Below, one piece after another: positions 1 through 8,481 of a DNA stretch of 64,000 nucleotides. The position numbers were made by a program, and so were the translations under genes. Under the pieces are notes generated by a model that had not been told where the DNA came from, did no database searches, and saw nothing but the letters and a program-made list of their open reading frames with translations. Source of the DNA: Mucilaginibacter polytrichastri (GTDB lineage: Bacteria; Bacteroidota; Bacteroidia; Sphingobacteriales; Sphingobacteriaceae). The stretch spans positions 3,852,885 through 3,916,884 of the forward strand of contig NZ_MPPL01000001.1 in assembly GCF_001911425.1 (NCBI RefSeq), read 5' to 3'. Positions within the stretch are counted from its first letter, which is position 1, and each line of letters starts with the position of its first letter.

Positions 1-1
1 C

Positions 2-1504
2 GAGCAATTTGAGGAAGACTGCCAGAAAATACTGCGTGCCGACTCGTACCAGATGCTGATAGACGAGCACCGCTTTTTGGCTATTGCAGATGTAGATGAG
101 ATGCTATCGCAAATACCCGAGAGTAACCTGTTACGCCACTTTCAGAAGCAAAATATAAAGAGCTTTATATTGGCGCCGGTAGTTAAAAACGGCAATCTAT
201 TAGGATTGTTAGAGCTGGTATCGTGCCGTACCAAAGACTTTAACAGTGTTACGGCAAAAAAGCTGGACATTGTGATGCCCTTTATTGTGGATACGCTTGA
301 CCGTAAGGTTAACGAACTGCAAAACCAAATTCAGGCTGTTATACAAAACAACTATACGACCCTGCACCCCAGTGTGCACTGGAAATTTAAGCGGGAAGCC
401 AAAAACTATATCCTCAGCCAAAACGAGGGTATAGATTATACCTTGAAAGAAATAAAGTTTAAGGATGTATATCCTTTATATGGCCAGATCGATATCAAAG
501 ATTCGTCTGTTACCCGCAACGCCAGCGTTAAAAATGACCTGATTAACCAGTTAACTCAATTGGTGACCATACTGGAAGATTTAAACCAAAACAAGCTTGT
601 AGCTGTTGCAGAACAACAAATTTTTGATCTGAAAGAGTTTATCGAAGATCTTACCATCAGCATTAAGGCTGATACAGAGCAGCAGATCCAAAATTATTTA
701 CGAACACATATTTACCCGATTTTAGAAAATACAACTAATTTTAGCCCGGCTGTTAAAGCAAGCATCGAGACTTATTTTTATGGTACCGACCCGCTAACCG
801 GTCAGTTTAACAGTAATCGCCGCGATTATGAAAAAACACTGTCTGTAATTAATGAAAAAATGGTGGCCATAATGGATAAACGCCAGTTGGAAATACAACG
901 TTATTTTCCGCATTATTTCGAGCGTTTTAAAACCGATGGGGTGGAACACAATTTATATATCGGCAATTCCATTACTCCCAACAAAGGTTTTGACGAAAAC
1001 CACCTGCAACATTTGCGCTTATGGCAGTTACAGGTGCTAAGCGAAATGGCTATAGAAGAACATTACCTTAAAGCCAGGCTGCCTTACCATTTAGGTGTAA
1101 CCGGGCTGCTGCTGGTATTTAGCACACCAATTGCCATCAGGTTCAGGATGGATGAAAAGCATTTTGATGTGGATGGTGCCTACAACATCCGTTACGAGGT
1201 AATTAAAAAACGGATTGATAAGGCCCATGTAAAAGATTCTATCGAGCGGATTACCCAGCAAGGAAAAATAACAATCGTATACACCAAACACGAGGAGGCC
1301 GAAGAGTACAAAAAATACATTGCCCTGCTGCAGGCCAAACGTATATTAGCAGAAGGTATCGAGCAGTTTGACATTGAAGACCTGCAAGGCGTATCGGGCT
1401 TAAAGGCATTAAGGGTAAGCGTTTTATATGAGCATATAACCTGCGCCGAAAACGTATACTCGTACGATGATCTGTATGAGCAATTAAATGAGGTACAGAT
1501 TTAA
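2..1504 (+). CDS. GAF domain-containing protein, 5' end outside window
   Basis: The reading frame is open to the left edge, so this is the C-terminal 500 or so residues of a longer protein. The first internal ATG (53) is unlikely to be the true start. The visible N-terminal part (about residues 20-95 of the fragment) has the strand/helix pattern of the second half of a GAF sensor domain, with a segment ILAPVVKNGNLLGLLELVS. The remainder is a mixed alpha/beta region with no catalytic motif I recognise, no membrane segment and no histidine-kinase signature. Bacteroidota carry cytosolic GAF proteins of this type of about 780 residues whose function is not established. It ends convergently with the outer-membrane protein at 1570, with a shared terminator between them. 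The GAF assignment is moderately sure; the function is unknown. Confidence 0.6.
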   Translation, partial: EQFEEDCQKILRADSYQMLIDEHRFLAIADVDEMLSQIPESNLLRHFQKQNIKSFILAPVVKNGNLLGLLELVSCRTKDFNSVTAKKLDIVMPFIVDTLDRKVNELQNQIQAVIQNNYTTLHPSVHWKFKREAKNYILSQNEGIDYTLKEIKFKDVYPLYGQIDIKDSSVTRNASVKNDLINQLTQLVTILEDLNQNKLVAVAEQQIFDLKEFIEDLTISIKADTEQQIQNYLRTHIYPILENTTNFSPAVKASIETYFYGTDPLTGQFNSNRRDYEKTLSVINEKMVAIMDKRQLEIQRYFPHYFERFKTDGVEHNLYIGNSITPNKGFDENHLQHLRLWQLQVLSEMAIEEHYLKARLPYHLGVTGLLLVFSTPIAIRFRMDEKHFDVDGAYNIRYEVIKKRIDKAHVKDSIERITQQGKITIVYTKHEEAEEYKKYIALLQAKRILAEGIEQFDIEDLQGVSGLKALRVSVLYEHITCAENVYSYDDLYEQLNEVQI

Positions 1505-1511
1505 GGCTCCT

Positions 1512-1545
1512 AAAAGAGCTGCAGAAATTATTCTGCGGCGCTTTT
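1512..1545. terminator. Bidirectional intrinsic terminator
   Basis: A 15-bp stem with one mismatch and one wobble (AAAAGAGCTGCAGAA / TTCTGCGGCGCTTTT) around a 4-nt ATTA loop. It is flanked by A-run and T-run and lies between two convergent genes. Confidence 0.75.
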
Positions 1546-1569
1546 GTTTATCCGTATAATAAAAGCTGT

Positions 1570-4161
1570 TTAAAATCTAAATCCTGCAGAGATGTATGGA
1601 TATGTACCTTCCTTAGAAGCCCCAACTACCGCTTGGATCATTACCAACCGGGCCGGGCTAAACCATATACCACCGCCGTAACCATCGTGCCATACATCAG
1701 ATGATTCGCCCGGTGACCATACCCTGCCCACATCATTAAAACCCACAATACCAATGGTACCCGGCAATACATATGATTTAATATAGAATAGTTTTAAGCG
1801 CAGTTCGAGGTTATTGTAGGCCATGCTTTTACCTGTAAAACGCCATAGGTAAAAGCCGCGCAGGCTTTGGCTGCCACCCAGTTTTAACTGTTGAAAGTAC
1901 TCGGCATTACCTAAAGTGGTACCGCCGCCAATGCGGTTGGCTATTACAAATGTCGAATCTTTATCCGGGTTGATGTAGAAACTAAACTCCGACACAATTT
2001 GCCCGTAGTTATGGTTACCATTATTGATGCCCTGCATATCGGATAGTGTGGTAGTCCAGTAAATTCCCTTATGCGGGTCTGATGCTTTGTCGCGCGTATC
2101 TACAGCAACGGTACTCACCACCCCGGCATAAACATGCGACCCATAAACCTGCTGCCCGGGGTTTTCCTGGTTATAGGTATTTAAAAACCTATCGTTGTTT
2201 TTATCTTCAGATCCATTGTAGAATTGGCCCATCACGCCTCCGCTCACCGTCCATTTACCATAGGTGTGCCGCAGCCTTACATCTGCGCCTATATAATCAT
2301 AAATGCCACGATAGTAACGGATCTTTTTATTGCCCTCATTTATAAACTGGCTCTCATTCCCTACCCCAAAAAAGTTACTGGTATAATTAGGCCCTTTAGA
2401 TAACACATTAACCACCAGATCTGACTTACCGGTTACCTGCTTAAACTCGCCGTTATAGTTTAACATCAGCGAGTTGGTCGCAAAGCCATAATTAACAATC
2501 AGGCTCTGTCTGAAAGCGTACGGATATTTACGGAAACCTTGTTTCTCGTAAATAAAATCGCCGATAAACTGTACGCCGTAATCCTTATTATAACTTCCCA
2601 AAATAAGTGGCTGCAAAAAGTTATACTTAAAACCCTTGCTTTGATACTGGTTAACCGTAGTATCGGTAGAGGTGCGGATGCGTGCCTGCGACGATTTAGG
2701 CAGGTTATTCTTTTCGTCAGACCGATCGTAAATATACAGCCTGCCTTTTTCATGCACATTGCTGTCAATCGCAAAGGTATCTTCGTCATCCCCGCCAATC
2801 ATTCTCACTGTAATGGGCGATGCATGTTCGCCATGTACAGCAAACATATCTTTACCATCAAAGCCATAAAGCCTTACTTCATGAGTTACCTTAGGGTCGA
2901 AAGTGCGCTGGTAGGTAATCTTGCCCTCTTTTTCATCCTTATACTTATGGATGGCTACGTTTAACATCCCATCGGGCTGGTTTACAATTTCAAACTTCTC
3001 ACGCTTGTCTGATGCCGGTATTTCTACTATGGTGGCTATAAATTTATAGTATTTAATAGCCTGTTTATCCAGTATATTTCTGCGGGCAATTAAGTTATGG
3101 ATCAGTTTGGCACCGCTTAGTTTAAAAATGGTGTCTGGCATTTGTTTAATGGCATTGGTAATTACCTGATCGGTAAGCTTACTTTGCACATAGGCAATCT
3201 GCTCTTTCCAGTCCTTTTCATCCAGGCCATTTAAAAAGTAACGGTCAACATTCCGGGCGTTCAGGTTCCAGCGGTTAATAGATCTGATATGGTCGCGATA
3301 ATCCTGAAACTTGGCCATCATTAAATGCCGCGAAACTAACCAGGGGAAAAGCCCGCCGGCGCTGTTATATACCTGGTCCCTGTCGCGGGGTACTGGTTTA
3401 TAGTTGATGTTTCCTTTATCATCTTCATTACGTTCCCAGCGCCATTGGTCTTCGTGGCGGTCCCAGTCGCCCAATAGCATATCGAGTAAACGCGCTCTTA
3501 ATACCAGTTTCTGGTCAACATGATTGTCGTTATCGTTCTTAAGTTTCTTTTGGGCCTTGGGTGTATTGTCGGTTTTTTCATCTCCCGGTTCGCGCTCTTC
3601 AAACAAGAAAACCTGGTTAGCAAAATCCTTCCTAAACTCGCCAAGGGCAGGGTCATCTGGCATAAAAACAATTTGCGGGTTGGCATGCGGTACATCAAGC
3701 GCTTTGGCCAGCGGCGGTACAGTTAAAGCCGCGTAAGGATGCTCGGCCGAAATTTGATCTTGTATAATTGCCGCGGCAACGGTTGGCCTTAATGTTGGCG
3801 GCAACACCGCATCGGGATATTTTTGGATGGTACGGATAACCCACTCCTGCCCGGTAGAATCTTTGAGGCGCAGTGATTTGGTTTGCATGCCCCCGCCCTT
3901 CTGCAAGATCTTAAGGCCGCCTTTTTCCTGGCTCAAGCGAAAGATTTTCATCTTGACAGGCGCAGCCCACAATCCCCGATAATTTTCGCCGAAGAAGAAC
4001 CGTTGCGAATTACCAACGCTATCGTACCCCGGTTCAATGGCTACCTTAATGCTATCGCCAGCCAGGGGGGCCTGCGCAAGGCTGTTATAAAAAGCACTTA
4101 TTATAAAAAATACAGTTAAGCAAATTTTCAGAATATGTTGGGGTATTTTATTGAACGGCAT
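1570..4161 (-). CDS. Outer membrane BamA/TamA-like barrel protein with kinase-like DRH motif
   Basis: An 863-residue protein with a signal peptide (about residues 1-30, ending in a SLAQA-like site). The C-terminal third is a surface-antigen/BamA-type 16-strand barrel: it has an LRGF motif in GGSQSLRGFYLWRF and finishes in a C-terminal phenylalanine (AGFRF), the outer-membrane assembly signal. The N-terminal two-thirds is not POTRA-like. Around residues 226-242 it contains LLGDWDRHEDQW, followed about 25 residues later by PRDRDQVYNS, and this pair resembles the catalytic and metal-binding loops of HipA/FAM20-type kinase folds. Related Bacteroidota proteins sometimes carry an N-terminal metallophosphoesterase, absent here. 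It is a single gene facing leftward. The barrel call is firm; any enzymatic role is a hypothesis. Confidence 0.75.
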   Translation of the reverse strand: MPFNKIPQHILKICLTVFFIISAFYNSLAQAPLAGDSIKVAIEPGYDSVGNSQRFFFGENYRGLWAAPVKMKIFRLSQEKGGLKILQKGGGMQTKSLRLKDSTGQEWVIRTIQKYPDAVLPPTLRPTVAAAIIQDQISAEHPYAALTVPPLAKALDVPHANPQIVFMPDDPALGEFRKDFANQVFLFEEREPGDEKTDNTPKAQKKLKNDNDNHVDQKLVLRARLLDMLLGDWDRHEDQWRWERNEDDKGNINYKPVPRDRDQVYNSAGGLFPWLVSRHLMMAKFQDYRDHIRSINRWNLNARNVDRYFLNGLDEKDWKEQIAYVQSKLTDQVITNAIKQMPDTIFKLSGAKLIHNLIARRNILDKQAIKYYKFIATIVEIPASDKREKFEIVNQPDGMLNVAIHKYKDEKEGKITYQRTFDPKVTHEVRLYGFDGKDMFAVHGEHASPITVRMIGGDDEDTFAIDSNVHEKGRLYIYDRSDEKNNLPKSSQARIRTSTDTTVNQYQSKGFKYNFLQPLILGSYNKDYGVQFIGDFIYEKQGFRKYPYAFRQSLIVNYGFATNSLMLNYNGEFKQVTGKSDLVVNVLSKGPNYTSNFFGVGNESQFINEGNKKIRYYRGIYDYIGADVRLRHTYGKWTVSGGVMGQFYNGSEDKNNDRFLNTYNQENPGQQVYGSHVYAGVVSTVAVDTRDKASDPHKGIYWTTTLSDMQGINNGNHNYGQIVSEFSFYINPDKDSTFVIANRIGGGTTLGNAEYFQQLKLGGSQSLRGFYLWRFTGKSMAYNNLELRLKLFYIKSYVLPGTIGIVGFNDVGRVWSPGESSDVWHDGYGGGIWFSPARLVMIQAVVGASKEGTYPYISAGFRF

Positions 4162-4547
4162 ATATTACGGTAAAAGGGGTTATGGGCTTATTTATTTTTC
4201 GATGTTTTGCTTTTGAATTAACTACCAATATGCGCGGGCCATTTACAGTTAAGTGTTTTCGCTATATGGTTATCATCACAAAACTAATCCACTAAAATTA
4301 AATTTAAATAAAAATCGTAGTAATTCTAAAAATGGGCTATTCTACATCTCTGTATTACCAAATTAAATTCCGACTTTTTAATATTAATCCAATAAATACA
4401 TGTAAGTATATGTGCTTATAAGTATAAAAGAATGCCTGCTGTAAATTTCCTTACTTCATCCCGAAGAAAACTTAACATCTTATTTACAATTGCTAAATAT
4501 TCTAAAATACGGGGCTATGTCATAACACTGTTAAAAATCGTTAAATC

Positions 4548-4584
4548 GTAAACTAAGTTGACCATATTAGTCAACTTAGTTTAC
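4548..4584. promoter_or_regulatory. Perfect inverted-repeat operator, probable MarR binding site
   Basis: The arm GTAAACTAAGTTGAC (4548-4562) is repeated exactly as its reverse complement GTCAACTTAGTTTAC (4570-4584) across a 7-bp spacer. Each arm itself contains the near-palindrome AACTaAGTT. The same 15-mer recurs once at 7600-7614, just before the marR gene. The element overlaps the promoter at 4582-4589, as expected for repression. Binding by the MarR protein encoded at 7692 is inferred from the context. Confidence 0.75.
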
Positions 4585-4589
4585 CTTTG
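4582..4589 (+). promoter_or_regulatory. Bacteroidota -7 box (TACCTTTG) of the DUF5686 operon
   Basis: An exact match to TAnnTTTG. A TTG lies 21 bp upstream at 4558-4560, within the known -33/-7 spacing. It lies 20 bp before the first ATG of the operon and overlaps the right operator arm by 3 bp. Confidence 0.65.
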
Positions 4590-4609
4590 TATCATCAATC
4601 AGAACGATA

Positions 4610-4972
4610 ATGAAAGCACTTGACTTACACCACAATCCATTGAACGATTTACATGCCCGTCTTTTGGCTCTGCGCCATAAGCTTGCGTTAAGAAATCCGG
4701 TTCAATTGCATTTGCCAAAAGTTAACTTTCCTGTAGATGCAGCATCTGGCAAACAGATTAAAACATACCTGATGGGTGCCATTAAAGAAGGCCTTAAACA
4801 AAATCTATTAGGTGCAGAAATTGATATGGAGTTTTTAGTATTCTCTATCCGCACTTACGGCCAAACATTGCTGCACATGGCCAGTCAGCCAAACGCGGTT
4901 AAGCAACTTACCGCGCATAAAGATGGCAGTGAAGCTTACTACAATCATCATAACAACACCTTAGCTAATTAA
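4610..4972 (+). CDS. Small hypothetical protein, first gene of MarR-linked operon
   Basis: A 120-residue soluble-looking protein with no signal peptide and no membrane segment. It is histidine-rich near both ends (LDLHHNPLNDLHARL at the N-terminus, YYNHHNN at the C-terminus). The middle is predicted helical, with a short hydrophobic run LLGAEIDMEFLVFSI. I do not recognise the family. It starts 25 bp after the operator and is followed after 16 bp by the DUF5686 gene, so the two are almost certainly cotranscribed and controlled by the same operator. It may be a regulator or partner of the surface protein, but nothing in the sequence decides this. Confidence 0.65.
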   Translation: MKALDLHHNPLNDLHARLLALRHKLALRNPVQLHLPKVNFPVDAASGKQIKTYLMGAIKEGLKQNLLGAEIDMEFLVFSIRTYGQTLLHMASQPNAVKQLTAHKDGSEAYYNHHNNTLAN

Positions 4973-4988
4973 CACGTTCACAACTATA

Positions 4989-7589
4989 ATGAGTTTTACT
5001 TTTACTAAAAATTTATATCGTGGCACTTTACTGGTGCTTTTTCTGTTAAGTACCAGCTTGCTGGCCCATGCACAAAATACTATTGTAAAGGGTACAGTAA
5101 CCGATGCTAAAACAAAAGAGACTTTACCTTATGTAACTGTAGTATTTGCGGGCAGCACACAGGGTATAAGCACAGATAACCAAGGCAAGTTTAGCCTTAC
5201 CACTTCTAATAATACTTATACGCAGATTAAGGTTTCATTTGTTGGTTACAAAACCGTAGTGCGAACCATTGAGCCGGGTAAAGAGCAGGTTATTAATATT
5301 GCCTTAGGTGTAGACCAGCGCTTATTAAATGAAGTAGTGGTAAAGGCCGGCAAAAAAGCTAAATACCGTAACAAGGATAACCCGGCTGTAGAATTGATAC
5401 GCCAGGTTATTGCGCATAAAAACCAAAACCGTTTAGAGAGCTACGACTATACCGAGTACCAGCAGTACGAGCGGATGAACTTTTACCTGAGTAACTTATC
5501 AGACAAATTCAGGAACAAGAAATTATTTAAGAATTACCAGTTTTTGTTTCAGCAGCAAGATTCTACCGCTATAGGTGGCAAAACTTTGTTGCCGATGTAC
5601 ATGGAAGAAAAGTTATCTAACAACTACTACCGCAAGGCTCCTTATACCAAAAAGCAAATTGTTGAAGCTACCAAGCAAGTAAAATACGACGAGAATTTTA
5701 TTGACAACCAGGGCCTATCTGCCTACTTTAACCGTATTTACCAGGACATTAATATTTATGATAACAACGTATCGCTGTTAACCAACCAGATATTAAGCCC
5801 TATTGCAGACCACTCGCCCGATTTTTATAAATTCTTTATTACCGATACCTTAAAAGACCAGTCGCCCAACTTAATTGAGTTGAGCTTTACCCCCCGTAAC
5901 ACTAATGACTTATTGTTTGAGGGTAAACTATATGTAACTATGGATGGTAACTTCGCGGTAGAAAACGCGGTGTTAACCGTTAATAAAAACATCAACTTAA
6001 ACTTTGTGCGCCAAATGCAGGCCACGCTTGAGTTTGAGAAAAACACAGATGGCCGCTACCACTTAAGCCAGAGCGACCTGAAAATGGACTTCGGGATCAG
6101 CAAAAACAAAGGCGGCGGTATTTATGGTGAGCGTAAGGTTATCCTCACCAACTTTGCTATTAACAACCCGCGCCCTAAGCAAACTTACGAAGGCCCGGCA
6201 CAGGTTGTTGCCACCAACTCTGATGCCAAAGACGATAAGTACTGGTCTATGAGCCGCCCGGATAGCCTACCGGCAGCACAGGCCAACATTTACAAAAACA
6301 TTGATAGCCTGCAAACCATCCCATCGTTTAAACGCACTATGGATTTGGTTACCTTATTTGTGGCCGGCTATAAAAGCTACGGCGCGTTTGAAGTTGGCCC
6401 GGTTAATACCTTTTACAGTTTTAACCCGGTAGAAGGTTTCCGCCCACGTATTGGTGGCCGTACCACGCCTAACCTTAGCAAGCGGTTTTACCTCGAAACT
6501 TATGGGGCCTATGGTGTTAAAGACGAGAAGTTTAAATACTTTTTAAGTACTACCTACTCACTTAACGATAAATCGATCTACTCTTTCCCCCAAAATTATG
6601 TGCGGGCAAGTTTTCAGCACGATACCAAAATACCGGGACAAGAATTACAGTTTGTGCAGGAAGATAACTTTTTGCTTTCTTTTAAACGTGGCGACAACGA
6701 CATGTGGCTGTACAATGATATTTTCCGTTTAGATTATGTGCACGAGTTTTTAAACCACTTCTCTTATAAAGTAGGGTTTAAAAAATGGGGCCAAACGTCT
6801 GCCGGTTCATTATATTTCCTAAACGGATACGGCCATTTACCGGCAAACTCTGCCGATATTAACAGCAGCATCAGCAATGTAGACAGACTAAGCACTACCG
6901 AGCTTAACTTAGAGTTGCGTTATGCACCGCACGAACGTTTTTACCAGGGTAAACTTTACCGTATCCCTATTATTGATAAATACCCCATTTTTACCTTACG
7001 CTACAACCAGGGCTTTGATGGCTTACTGGGCGGCCAGTATAAATATTCCAGCTTTACAGGTAACGTTAACAAGCGTTTTTATGTATCGCAATTAGGTTAT
7101 ACAGATGTTACAGTAGAAGGTGGTTACATTTTCGGTACGCTGCCATTTGCACTGCTGGATATTCACCATGCCAACCAGTCTTATGCATTGCAGCTACAGT
7201 CGTACAACTTAATGAATTTCCTGGAGTTTGTGAGCGACCATTACGCCAGCATAATTGTAGATCATAATTTTAATGGCTTTTTGTTTAACAAAGTACCCTT
7301 GCTGAAAAAATTAAAACTCCGCGAAATTGTAGACGTTAAAGCCCTATGGGGTGGTGTTAGAGCCGAAAACAACCCGGCCAATAACCCGGCATTATTACAA
7401 TACCCGGTTAACGAAGAAGGTGTTGCTACTACCCGCTCATTAAGCAACGGCCCTTATGTGGAAGGCAGCGTTGGTGTAGGTAACATCTTTAAAGTGTTAA
7501 GATTAGACCTGGTTAGGCGTTTTACCTACCTGGATGACCCTGAAGCACCAAAATGGGGTGTAAGAGCATTAGTAAAATTCGATTTTTAA
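4989..7589 (+). CDS. DUF5686 / carboxypeptidase-regulatory-like outer membrane protein
   Basis: An 866-residue protein with a signal peptide (cleaved near LLAHA-Q, residue 29). It continues into a carboxypeptidase-D regulatory-like beta-sandwich (about residues 33-110, with VKGTVTDAKTKETLPYVTV), the same module that opens SusC-type receptors. A long DUF5686 region follows and ends in beta-barrel-like strands and a terminal F-D-F. There is no TonB plug motif, so it is not a classical TonB-dependent receptor. Members of this family are common in Bacteroidota and of unknown function; an outer-membrane location is likely. It is the main gene of an operon with the 120-aa protein and marR, and its expression is probably repressed through the operator at 4548. 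Confidence 0.85.
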   Translation: MSFTFTKNLYRGTLLVLFLLSTSLLAHAQNTIVKGTVTDAKTKETLPYVTVVFAGSTQGISTDNQGKFSLTTSNNTYTQIKVSFVGYKTVVRTIEPGKEQVINIALGVDQRLLNEVVVKAGKKAKYRNKDNPAVELIRQVIAHKNQNRLESYDYTEYQQYERMNFYLSNLSDKFRNKKLFKNYQFLFQQQDSTAIGGKTLLPMYMEEKLSNNYYRKAPYTKKQIVEATKQVKYDENFIDNQGLSAYFNRIYQDINIYDNNVSLLTNQILSPIADHSPDFYKFFITDTLKDQSPNLIELSFTPRNTNDLLFEGKLYVTMDGNFAVENAVLTVNKNINLNFVRQMQATLEFEKNTDGRYHLSQSDLKMDFGISKNKGGGIYGERKVILTNFAINNPRPKQTYEGPAQVVATNSDAKDDKYWSMSRPDSLPAAQANIYKNIDSLQTIPSFKRTMDLVTLFVAGYKSYGAFEVGPVNTFYSFNPVEGFRPRIGGRTTPNLSKRFYLETYGAYGVKDEKFKYFLSTTYSLNDKSIYSFPQNYVRASFQHDTKIPGQELQFVQEDNFLLSFKRGDNDMWLYNDIFRLDYVHEFLNHFSYKVGFKKWGQTSAGSLYFLNGYGHLPANSADINSSISNVDRLSTTELNLELRYAPHERFYQGKLYRIPIIDKYPIFTLRYNQGFDGLLGGQYKYSSFTGNVNKRFYVSQLGYTDVTVEGGYIFGTLPFALLDIHHANQSYALQLQSYNLMNFLEFVSDHYASIIVDHNFNGFLFNKVPLLKKLKLREIVDVKALWGGVRAENNPANNPALLQYPVNEEGVATTRSLSNGPYVEGSVGVGNIFKVLRLDLVRRFTYLDDPEAPKWGVRALVKFDF

Positions 7590-7599
7590 TACTAACTTG

Positions 7600-7614
7600 G
7601 TAAACTAAGTTGAC
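7600..7614. promoter_or_regulatory. Single copy of MarR operator arm upstream of marR
   Basis: GTAAACTAAGTTGAC is identical over 15 bp to the left arm of the operator at 4548. It lies 10 bp after the DUF5686 stop and about 78 bp before marR. The opposite arm is missing here, so this is at best a weaker autoregulatory site. I see no TAnnTTTG box between it and marR. Confidence 0.6.
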
Positions 7615-7691
7615 TAACGACCGTATAAAAGGTTGCCGCAAAAACAACATCAAAAATTTGTTGTAAAGCTTATAGCCCAAATAAATTAAAT

Positions 7692-8141
7692 ATGGAAGGT
7701 ACAGACAGAATTGCTGCAAAGCTGGTATATATATTAAAGCGCCTCACAGACGAGTGGATCAACAAGCAACTGTGTTGCGGCGATCAGCCCTGCTTTAATT
7801 ATTCGCACTTGCCGTTGTTTATGAGCATAGGTACCACAGGCATGTCTAACAGTGCCTTGGCCGAGAGGTTAAATGTAACTAAACAGGCTACCAGTAAAAT
7901 AATTAAAGAGCTGGAAGCTACCAATATGGTGCGAAGCGAAAAAAGCGCAACAGATGCGCGCTCAATGGTATTATACTTAACACCCGATGGCGAAGCTTTT
8001 TACAACCACATTAAATCGCAGATATTAGCACTCGAAGAGCAATATAAAAAGCTGGTTGGTGCCAAAAATTATGAAATTGCTATTGATGTAATGCTGAAAC
8101 TAATCAGCTTCCATGAAACACAAAACTTTAGCTGCCAATAA
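7692..8141 (+). CDS. MarR family transcriptional regulator
   Basis: A 149-residue winged-helix protein. The helix-turn-helix lies at about residues 54-85 (SNSALAERLNVTKQATSKII) and is followed by the wing with SEKSATDARSMVLYLTPDG, typical of MarR. N- and C-terminal helices would form the dimer interface. The N-terminal region has three close cysteines (CCGDQPC, about residues 29-35) plus one near the C-terminus (NFSCQ), which could sense oxidants or bind metal; this is speculative. It is encoded at the end of the DUF5686 operon. The exact 15-bp operator arm occurs both before the operon and before this gene, pointing to control of the operon and of itself. Confidence 0.85.
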   Translation: MEGTDRIAAKLVYILKRLTDEWINKQLCCGDQPCFNYSHLPLFMSIGTTGMSNSALAERLNVTKQATSKIIKELEATNMVRSEKSATDARSMVLYLTPDGEAFYNHIKSQILALEEQYKKLVGAKNYEIAIDVMLKLISFHETQNFSCQ

Positions 8142-8481
8142 TTCTTCGTTTAATTATTTCTTTTAATAATATTCTTTATAGATTTGCCGGCGCACGCTTT
8201 AATTGTGCCGGCATTTTCATTTCATATAATACCCGCCATGCTCCACCCGGTATTATATTTATATTTCGCCAGCCCTGGCTACTTAAAAATATAAATTAAC
8301 GACAATTTAATACAGCCGGATGTAACAATGCGGTAAACTTGTATATCTATATAACTATTGGAAATTATTATTGAATTATTTTTCTACTACTCTGCTTATC
8401 TTGGCAGTATCTATTATAACAAACATTTAATCTACCCAAAAAATGCCTGCAATGGCATTTTAAAAACATAAAAAATCCATT
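8142..8481. other. Intergenic region after marR
   Basis: This 340-bp AT-rich region holds a terminator near its start (8185-8219) and presumably the promoter of the histidine kinase gene. I found no exact TAnnTTTG box and no credible ORF. Confidence 0.5.
8185..8219 (+). terminator. Probable terminator of the MarR operon
   Basis: TGCCGGC / GCCGGCA stem with a further internal GCAC/GTGC pairing, followed by ATTTTCATTT. It is located 44 bp after the marR stop. Confidence 0.55.

Larger units (their letters stand above)
4162..4609. other. AT-rich divergent intergenic region
   Basis: This 448-bp region separates the leftward barrel gene from the rightward MarR-linked operon. It is strongly AT-rich and has no convincing coding frame. 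The right end holds the operator/promoter described separately. I see nothing definite in the rest. Confidence 0.6.

Noticed and set aside
2539..2964. A 141-codon plus-strand frame inside the barrel protein gene
   Set aside because: It is fully covered by a better supported gene on the minus strand; no promoter or family.
4989..7589. TonB-dependent receptor (SusC) for the DUF5686 protein
   Set aside because: It shares the N-terminal beta-sandwich, but there is no plug domain, no TonB box and no SusD neighbour.
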